Of a DNA stretch of 64,000 nucleotides, positions 56,692 through 64,000 are shown in pieces (within the stretch, counting starts at the first letter, position 1; each line of letters begins with the position of its first letter). The notes beneath the pieces were generated by a model that worked only from the letters and a program-made list of their open reading frames with translations, was not told the DNA's origin and ran no database searches. The stretch comes from Neoechinorhynchus agilis (lineage: Eukaryota > Acanthocephala), in NCBI GenBank assembly GCA_051530055.1, contig CM121341.1, forward strand, positions 14,632,001-14,696,000, in the 5' to 3' direction. The translations under genes were made by a program, and so were the position numbers.

Positions 56692-58640
56692 GTATACACA
56701 GTGATATGTCCAAGTTTGCCATCCCACGGCCCATGAAACTACCTGCGGTTGTCATGGCAGCGATCAAAATATTTTTAAAACCCTTTGAGCATTTCATTAC
56801 TCAAGACATTTTCATGAATTTTTCGTTTCGTAGCCGTAAAGGCAACCCTGAATGTTTCAAAACTCATCTACTATCTAGACTGTTGGAAATTTTACCCTCT
56901 TGACTTCGTATGTTATCCCAATTATCTGTTCTCTTTTTTAAAATCTCACTAATTATTTTGTATATTTTGATGCAATTTTTGTTCATGTTGCATTAGTGGG
57001 ATTTTAAGTACCAGTCTTAACAAGCAAATAGTTCTTACTTTCTCAGGGTAAGTCGTTGTTTAAAAATGAATGCTTATAAAAAATGTAAAAGCTGCTTGAA
57101 ATTTGCTTCTCACAGTCGAATATTTGAAGCGATCGAGCTTTCGAGAATTCGGGCGTCGCTTTCCCCTTGAAGTGGTCGTTCATCGAAACCAACTTTAATA
57201 AGAAAGTTGCCCTTTTATTTTTTCAAAAAGGAACCGTACGTTGCTCGAAATACATCGTTCAAGATGGAACACTCACATTTGTAGGGAATACCTTGAAAGC
57301 TCGTAAAAAATCTCGCTTTAAGCGAGTTTCGGTATCTCCCTCCAATTTTTTTATTGGCTAAAACTAAACCAGTTTTTCAACTCAACTAGTTAATACAAGA
57401 GGTAAGTAGAAGTTGACTTTAATATAAGTGCAATGCAACTAAGAGCTGCTATAAATTCCGTGAAAGCGTTTTATAATCGCACCTAATCGACCTCTTTACT
57501 TATGAACTTTTTGTTATTAGTAATGGATGTCGCAAAACTCCTTTTTTGTAATCAGAAGCAATATTTCTAGCTCGATCGGATTGTTTTTATGGATCCTAAT
57601 ATGATCTATACCTCGAATTCCGGTTGAACATACAAGACAATAACATTTTTTAAATGTATTACACAAGATGAGCGGTGATTTATCGTTTTATGCGCTTCAG
57701 ATTATAAGATAGTTCGCTGTTCCATTCAAGACAGTATGAATGTTTTTGTTTGAAGATTGAACTATTAATGCTTGTTTATGGCGGAAAAAGTGAAGGAGTT
57801 TTTTAAAATCCGATATTTCGGCACCATCTTGTGCCTTTATCAAATTTGTTTAAGTGAACAAACACAAATCATATCGAGAAAATCCATCGGGATGGTAAAT
57901 TTTGACTTGTGGTGAATATACTCGCCCGATTAAAAATCATTTTATTGCATTGAAATATTTCGAAAGAGGAAACCTCGCCTTATCAATCATTGCTTGTAAG
58001 TTTTTCAACTGCGAATGCTTCCACAAGCAATGTCATCTATTGATAAGGCGAGGTTTACTCACGAAATATTTCAGTACAATAAAATGATTTATAACCGAGA
58101 TTAACTTCACCACAAGTCACAAACATAAATGTTTTTTTGAAGGTTGGCCAGCCGGTAACTTATTGAGTATCAATGTGTGGCCTTTTATCACGGCTGATAA
58201 TTTTTTGGGCACACAGCCCACCGATCTGGCTCGGAGAAGTAATTAAATCACTCAATACACTGCTCCAAAACTACTCAAAACTCACTCTCCATGTAGTTTT
58301 GATAAAAATATCTGATCTCTTGAATTTTAAAAACATGCACCTAATTGAATTTGTAAGTAATTTAAATCACGTAAATTGATTTAAAGTTGTCACGGCTAAG
58401 AATGATCGCTTTTCTTCATCAACTTAACATGATCTAATAATTCTAAAATTGATGCAGCGAACGATTAAGAACTCTTGGAACCTATCATGTTCTTACCTCA
58501 GTCGTTATTTCAAATATAGTTGGATTTTAACGAAATCTTTACAAAACAAAATCTGCGCTAGCGGGTAGTTTCGAGAAAAGGAATTAAAGATGCTCAAAAT
58601 GTTCAAAAATAAATAAAATTCGCAAAATATACCAAATTTA
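56692..58640. other. Intergenic region rich in small repeats
   Basis: Between the WDR gene start and the dynein gene end. At 57790-57850 the minus strand carries TTTGATAAAGGCACAAGATG then GTGCCGAAATATCGG. At 57904-58118 lies a separate foldback. At 58180-58262 lies a copy of the dispersed repeat seen at 27386-27979 (GGGCACACAGCCCACCGATC). A 64-codon plus frame at 57167-57361 resembles nothing. Confidence 0.5.
57904..58118. repeat. Foldback repeat with GATAAGGCG core
   Basis: Arms of about 90-100 bp begin GACTTGTGGTGAA and end TTCACCACAAGTC. Each arm read outward has TTGATAAGGCGAGGTTT, a short loop, then CGAAATATTTCA and CAATAAAAT. The layout repeats that of the foldbacks at 97-291 and 60532-60733, but the arm sequences differ. 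Confidence 0.7.
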
Positions 58641-58668
58641 TTTTTATTAGTTTGTAGAATTAATTATT

Positions 58669-61469
58669 TTATGAGGCAACGTTCGTGAAAGCATTCCCAT
58701 TGTTGAGTTTAAAATCTTTAAGGACGCTTGTGACATGAGTCCAACAATCGACTCCATTGGGTAATTGGGATTGAGCGAGTCGTTCGTCAACCTTAGTGAG
58801 AACAACTTGCCCCCGGTCAGTGCCAGCAGCCAATAGATTTCCCATTCGATGCCACTCAATCCTGTTGACCGCCATAACGACACCTTCTTCGTTTAAATCG
58901 AGACTGGCACGCGGAACATCTACATTGTCTGGGTCAATGAGTTCCCAAAGACAGATTTTTCCAAAACTATTTCCGCTTGCAAAAAGTCCAAAATTTGACG
59001 GAGACCACTTCACGTCGAAAACAAGGTTACCATATCCACTTTGCTTGCTTCCTGAAGCGTCCTCGAATGAGTAACAGAGAGACATTGCGTTTAGATCCCA
59101 CAATTTAATAGTCCAATCCAAGGCAGAACTCAGTACATAGTTCGGCGATCGAGGATGGGAGTGTAGAGCAGTGATTGGACCGTTATGAGCTAAGGAATCA
59201 GAAGGATTGAGCTGCTCGGCACGAAGGTGGCCGATGTGAAGGGCGTATTCCTCACTTCCAATTACGAATTGGCAATCGCCATTTACATTAGCGTTCGGAT
59301 CTCTAAGAAGTTCAAACGCTGTCAATGAGAAGTTTGACGGATGTCGATGCTTAAGAATAGTCGAATATGTAGGCGGTTGTAGTAACATATCTGGTTGCCA
59401 TAAATAGAAAAGCGCTCAAGCTGGTATGCTAAGAAACTATTTGAGCGTTTATCATACGCATAATCTTCCATCACTGGACACTGAAACTAATGAACTTCCT
59501 GAATCACTACCGACGAAATCAAAACTCACTATCGGATGGCTATGAGCATTTTGACTTGGTACTGTTCGTTGAACAGGCGTAGATCGACTAGCTCGAGTGT
59601 CCCATACAACGAGTTGTCCGCAATACGTTCCGCCGATTATTAAGTAAGGCTGAAATGGAGAAAACCGAGCACATGTGACTTCGGATGGGCAATGGAATCG
59701 AAATTCGGGAGATCCTGATGGGCAATGAACGTTCCATATGTTGACAGTGCTTTGTCTACCACCGGAAAAAGACGCGAGAAGAAGCTCATTGAAATGAGGA
59801 CTCCAGTTTAAAGAACTAACCAGCATTTGTTCTTGGTCAGCGTCGTCCAACCTTATTCGAGCTTGAACACTAATAAGATCATCGTCCGAAAATCCAGTGC
59901 TGCTTGATCCGGCAATGCTTCCTTTACGTATCTGACTCAGAGCAGTCTTGTAATCGGTGAACAGAAATTTGTCATTTGACGAATTCAGAAGACGTTCCAT
60001 TACACGAGTTGAACGATTAACAAATTTAGAAAACGAATCTGAGCGGATAATTTCAAGCCGTTCCTGCTCTGAAAGTTCGCGCTTTTTTCGATTGGCATCT
60101 TCGTCCCCAGTATCTTCATCATCTGAATGAAGCCTTTGAGATGTCCTTGAAGAATGCTGATGATCACGTGATATCGGGTCTGCCGTCTCCGAAAATTTAA
60201 GCATCTTCACTTTAGTGATAATTGGTCATAGTTTGCATGTAACAGACGTTAATTCCTTGAATTTAAAAGAACATTAAGGAATTTCTGACGAAATCAGATG
60301 CAATTCAGGTTTAAATTTGAGCAACTAAATTTGAGTTTCACAATGAAGTAAATGACTTGTACTCTGTTGAATCCGGCATCATTTGAAGCGAGAAAAAGAC
60401 GAATTTTTGTGTTTTTTGAAATAGCAATGAAATTCGACGTGTGGTCGAAAAAGGACCGAAATGCTTTAAAATCGAGCGATTCAGTCTGTGATCTGCTAGT
60501 TCATTACTTGAATGAAAATGTTCATATATACATGTATTTTTTAGGTGATAAGAAAAAATCGATATGGATTTATTATTCTCAATATTTCGTCCGACTTCAG
60601 GTTTTTTGTTATTAAAAGACGTCATCTTGAGCGTATTTTAATAACAAACAACCTGAAGAAGTCCGACGAGACGGACGAAATATTGCGAGCAATAAATCCA
60701 TATTTATTTGTTCTTATCACCTAAAAAATACATATTGAGTGAAAATCTAACAATACGCTTTAAACAAACGTAGAAAATCGTTTCAACGCCTTCTATATTT
60801 CGGATTAATTCGAGAAATGTTGGTATAATGAATAATTGCTCCCAAAAAGTTTTCGGAAATCGATTATGAAAATCGGATGGTATTAAAAAAATTTAAGCCC
60901 CACGTTATGGAGTCGAGCAGACAAACCAATCCATGTACAACATTTCCATCGTCATCAACATCATTATCGACATTGAACGCCAATCTATGGTGATCGTTAT
61001 GAGAGACTCGATGATGATCACTACCAGCTTGATCGTCCGTTATTGTGGTGTTCAAAAAATCATCATCGTCCCATTCAAGACCATCCGCGAAGTGATTACT
61101 TGGTAAGATTATCTCCGTAGTTTGCGATTCCTTCTCGTAAGTGATTGGTCGACTAATAACTCCGATATCGACATGTTCAATAGCGCTGATCTGATACGAA
61201 GTGCTCGATTTAAGGTCTGCTGTCGTTGTGCTTGGCGCTACCTGATCTGAAGATGACGCCTGCGAGGTCGGTTCAATTCCCAATGACCGAAGCATTTGAT
61301 CGATATCATCAGTCTTAATCGAAGTCGTGTTCAGAACATTATCAGTTGCATCGCGACACGTTGAAAGACCTGTTGGAATAGTAGAAAATTCCGTGGCCTT
61401 CCGCCTCTTGGCTTCCCGCAATAAGCGAAGCTTCTCTCGTTTGCGGTCAAGTTCGGTCTTTATATCCAT
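58669..61469 (-). CDS. DYNC1I: Cytoplasmic dynein-1 intermediate chain
   Basis: The intermediate chain links dynein heavy chain, light chains and dynactin. Exon 1 (61469 to about 60890) opens TELDRKREKLRLLREAKRRK, the coiled coil that binds dynactin p150, then MLRSLGIEP and TYEKESQTTE, typical linker motifs of this family, and DGLEWDDDDF. Exon 2 (about 60215-59452) has QERLEIIRSDSFSKFVNRST and the first WD repeats (SSLNWSPHFNELLLASFSGG, VVWDTRASRSTPVQRT). Exon 3 (about 59400-58669) continues with DMLLQPPTYS, LSSALDWTIKLWDLNAMSL, FDVKWSPSNFGLFASG and VNRIEWHRMGNLLAAGTDRG. About 690 residues, near the usual length. The first intron, about 0.66 kb, contains a foldback repeat. The exon 2/3 join could not be phased exactly. 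Confidence 0.9.
60532..60733. repeat. Foldback repeat with the best hammerhead-like core
   Basis: Arms of about 85 bp (from 60532 ATGTATTTTTTAGGTGATAA, answered by TTATCACCTAAAAAATACAT at 60714-60733). On the plus strand of the right arm the order is CCTGAAGAAG, stem TCCG, loop ACGAGA, stem CGGA, CGAAA, then TATTG-CGAG-CAATA as a second small stem. This is the layout of a hammerhead core (CUGAnGA, stem II, GAAA, stem III), with A where U is expected in CUGAUGA and an imperfect closing pair in stem III. It lies in the first intron of the dynein intermediate chain gene, antisense to it. Confidence 0.7.
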
Positions 61470-63597
61470 TCATACGGCAAATTACGCTAAGGAAATCAAT
61501 CTTGGAAATAATTATGTTAGATATTCTTTTGAAGCTTTGTCGCCGGTTTGAAGTTTTTGAACATTTGCGGCGTGATTCCGAGCAGTGGGTGCTGAAATAA
61601 TGATTTTTGGGCGAAAAATTAAAACTACTATATGAATCGTTGTAAAGATTTCGTACGTTTACAAGCCACGCTTAAAGTATTCAATTAAACGTCAACTGCT
61701 AATTTGTAGTAATATTTCATTGATAAATGGTTTTTAAAATTAGCACTTTTCCTTTCGTGAAAATTTCGCTATATTATCGCATCGTTAAAGAAGTATCATA
61801 AAATTTGCTAAATATCTGATGAATGAGATTTCGCATTTAACTTTAGGTATATTTTTAACTCTAAAAATTCTTTTTCACAAATGATTTATAGTTGCTTTTT
61901 TCGATTGGTCGCAGTTTTACTCCCTCAGGGTCCTCCAAAACAATTTACAGAGGTAGTCTGAACAAGTAAATTAAGAAGCGACCCATTTCAATTTTCGCTC
62001 GCAGAATTACTGCTCATCTCGCAAGAGGTGAAACATTTGACTGATGGTCGTAGTGTTGAGTTGTATTGATTAACCAAAGGGACGAGTTAGCCTCCTCATG
62101 GATCTTTTCTAATTATCTTTCTAGAGTGTTTTGTTATACTACGAAAAATGAGTAAAACTCCGAAATATTGGTCGAAAATAGAACCTTTCGTTTCAATCGC
62201 TTAAATTGCAATAATCAGACTTTAGTATTACATCTCCAAGTACCTTTTCGGTTGTCTTTATTTTAGCTAATTACGCGGTTGAAACGAATTTATTTTCGAC
62301 CAATATTTTAGAGTTTTACTCCGTTTTCAGGGTCTTCACAAACAATCTACAAATGCAGTTTTGTTTGTTAGTCCGTTTAGCATTGTACACATTAAATCTT
62401 CGATGAACTGTTTGTTTATTTTGACTGTACTATTTAAATTGTGATTGATACAACGACTTTAGCTAAATTGTAATTACACTTTTACGGTTCAGAAAGAGTA
62501 ACGTCGACCAGTTAATAAAAAAGCTTCTTATTTATAGACGATCATTTTTAGCACCTCCAGTCATGTTGTCCTTTTTTGGTATCTCGTTAATGTTGAAATT
62601 CCATATCACTCTAGCGATCAAGGCCAATGTGTAATTCAGAAAGGTCAACCCGACAATTAGGAATTTTATTTATTCGATAAAAGTTGATTTTAATTGTAAA
62701 TTTCATAACATTTCATTTTTAATTGGAAAATTAAGTTTAAGGTAGTTTTACTCCTTTCAGCCATTAGTTCCATTTTGTATCCGACATGGATTAAACAGTG
62801 TTGATCAAGCTCAACTTTTGTATTCCGAAAATCGCATTAAGTCATGCATAATAATCAATTCCTGCAGAAAAATTTAGCAGAAACAATTCTCATTTTCAAC
62901 TTTGATCGATGTATTAATTTTATTTTTGCTTCTTCAATAGATTGCTTCATCGTCGCATTCGTTCAACGTTCTGCTCTTTCATACCGAAAATTCTTTTCTT
63001 TTTCACTATCGTAACATTTAAGTGATCGTAATTTTCTGTTTGTGTTCCAATTTGATCAGTTTTTTCTAAAGAATGTCATGAACATGGGCGCAATATTAGT
63101 AAATCATATTTATGAATCTGCCAGATATGTCCTGCAAATCACATTAAAGTAGCATTTTAAGGTTTGGGAACGAAACGATGTGAGTCTGTTGGAAATAAAA
63201 TTGACATGTAAATCTCTGAATGTAATTACAAACCACTTTACGGTGCTTAATTTCGAAAAATTGTCTACATTGTACATAAATTTGCTGCTTGTGAACTAAG
63301 CGAATAACCCTCAAAATCCAAACGTGCGGACATATTAGTCTTTAAAGAAGTTTCGGAACAGGTTTTTAATCATTTTCAAAAATACTTGACGAAATCATCG
63401 ACGTTAACAATTCAAATGGTTTTTTCTTTACCGAGCGTTATCAGCCAGAATTGTATTTTTTTCTTTTGATTTCTTTTTAGCTTAAGGCGAACGACCACCG
63501 AAATTAAATTTTAGCTCTGTTGAATTGTTGTCATAACAACTAAAATTGACGTGATTAGACTTATGTATAAAATCGAAGTCCACAGTTGTCGGGGAAA
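61470..63597. other. Two-kilobase intergenic region with repeats
   Basis: Divergent promoters of the dynein chain and the right-edge gene should lie here. An inverted repeat (62151-62195 against 62279-62319) is seen. A direct repeat, TTTTACTCC followed by CAGGGTC and AACAAT, occurs at about 61917-61975 and 62312-62370. TATAAAA at 63566-63572 precedes the last gene. No coding frame is convincing. Confidence 0.4.
62151..62319. repeat. Inverted repeat, arms about 43 bp
   Basis: GTAAAACTCCGAAATATTGG with GTCGAAAATAG on the left is answered by TTTATTTTCGACCAATATTT and AGAGTTTTAC on the right, around 83 bp. The CCGAAATATTGG part echoes the GAAATATYG block of the other foldbacks, but no clear stem II is present. 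Confidence 0.55.
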
Positions 63598-64000
63598 ATG
63601 AGCGATTCATATGTTGTTTGTATATGCCCCGACGAAAACGCTCGAGATATTAGATGTCCTCTCCACTTCACTCAGCCGAATGCAGAGAATTCGAATTCAA
63701 CGTCGAAGCGTCAGATAAAGAAATCGACTGGTCGTAAGACGACGAATTTAAAGCCAAAACCTTTTTGTCTGTTGTATGATGAACGAAGGTCTAAGACAGA
63801 ATTGGCTGTTAAGTGGAATATTGGGCGAGCATATGGCTTTGTAGAGACCGTAAAGTCACTTTTGCGGGAAATGTTTAATTCGTGCAAAAACATTATAGTT
63901 TGCGCTCTTACTTTTGGATATTTAAGGAGACCAACCAGTGCATCGGCATCGCTGATTTCTCCAGAATTCTTGAACGATTACTACTTGAATTGGAAAGCGG
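63598..64000 (+). CDS. Partial unknown gene at right edge
   Basis: From the ATG at 63598 the frame is open to the window end (134 codons) without a stop. It begins MSDSYVVCICPDENARDIRC, has a Ser/Thr/Lys-rich stretch (STSKRQIKKSTGRKT), and continues with ERSKTELAVKWNIGRAYGFV, then VKSLLREMFNSCKNIIVCAL, LRRPTSASASLIS and FLNDYYLNWKA. A TATAAAA lies 26-32 bp before the ATG. The long clean frame with ordinary codon use supports a real gene, which is cut by the window end. I do not recognise the family. Confidence 0.6.
   Translation, partial: MSDSYVVCICPDENARDIRCPLHFTQPNAENSNSTSKRQIKKSTGRKTTNLKPKPFCLLYDERRSKTELAVKWNIGRAYGFVETVKSLLREMFNSCKNIIVCALTFGYLRRPTSASASLISPEFLNDYYLNWKA

Overview
The window reads as nuclear DNA of a small animal. 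Genes are split by very short GT-AG introns (about 37 to 58 nt wherever I could phase them), base composition is AT-rich, and the gene set is animal: KSR, TRIM-NHL, a B9-domain ciliary protein, cytoplasmic dynein intermediate chain, collagen, SLC25 and SLC52 carriers. Several start codons sit 0 to 9 nt after a pyrimidine-AG acceptor, and two gene pairs are spaced like operons, which suggests spliced-leader trans-splicing. An axonemal-type WD-repeat protein suggests motile cilia or flagella. I cannot name the phylum.

The left 25 kb is repeat-rich and rearranged. It holds two EF-hand genes (340-1075, minus), a roughly 150-bp satellite (1470-3185), a decayed gag-like fossil of LTR-retrotransposon kin (3290-4240), CR1/Jockey-like LINE pieces (4860-7085), a nearly full-length RTE-type LINE (7420-10400, minus), a secreted leucine-rich-repeat gene (10905-12926), a Penelope-like RT fragment (13941-14498) and a broken collagen gene (14500-16190). 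The EF-hand pair and the LRR gene then appear again, each inverted, at 16870-17976 and 18858-21121. The second LRR copy has lost its 5' end. A TMCO1-like gene, a Penelope-like GIY-YIG remnant and a Pat1-like mRNA-decay gene follow.

From 26.6 kb the window is a more ordinary gene-bearing region: SLC52 riboflavin transporter (-), TRIM-NHL (+), SLC25A14/30-like carrier (-), SLC25A33/36-like carrier (+), TBCEL (-) and B9D1 (-) in an apparent two-gene operon, KSR (+), an unknown gene (-), a long EF-hand/WD-repeat gene of the WDR49/WDR64/WDY type (-), cytoplasmic dynein-1 intermediate chain (-), and the start of an unknown gene running off the right edge (+). B9D1, TBCEL, the WDR gene and the dynein chain all concern tubulin or cilia and lie within about 22 kb.

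The least expected feature is a set of foldback or hairpin repeats (97-291, 7070-7205, 37524-37621, 57790-57850, 57904-58118, 60532-60733, 51547-51701). Different sequences share one small core: a GA-rich box, a short stem-loop, then GAAA. This resembles a hammerhead ribozyme core, the motif known from Penelope-like elements, and Penelope-like fragments occur in the same window. Other points of note are a hairpin insertion that splits the TMCO1 frame without a usable GT-AG intron, and a doubly degenerate KSR pseudokinase.
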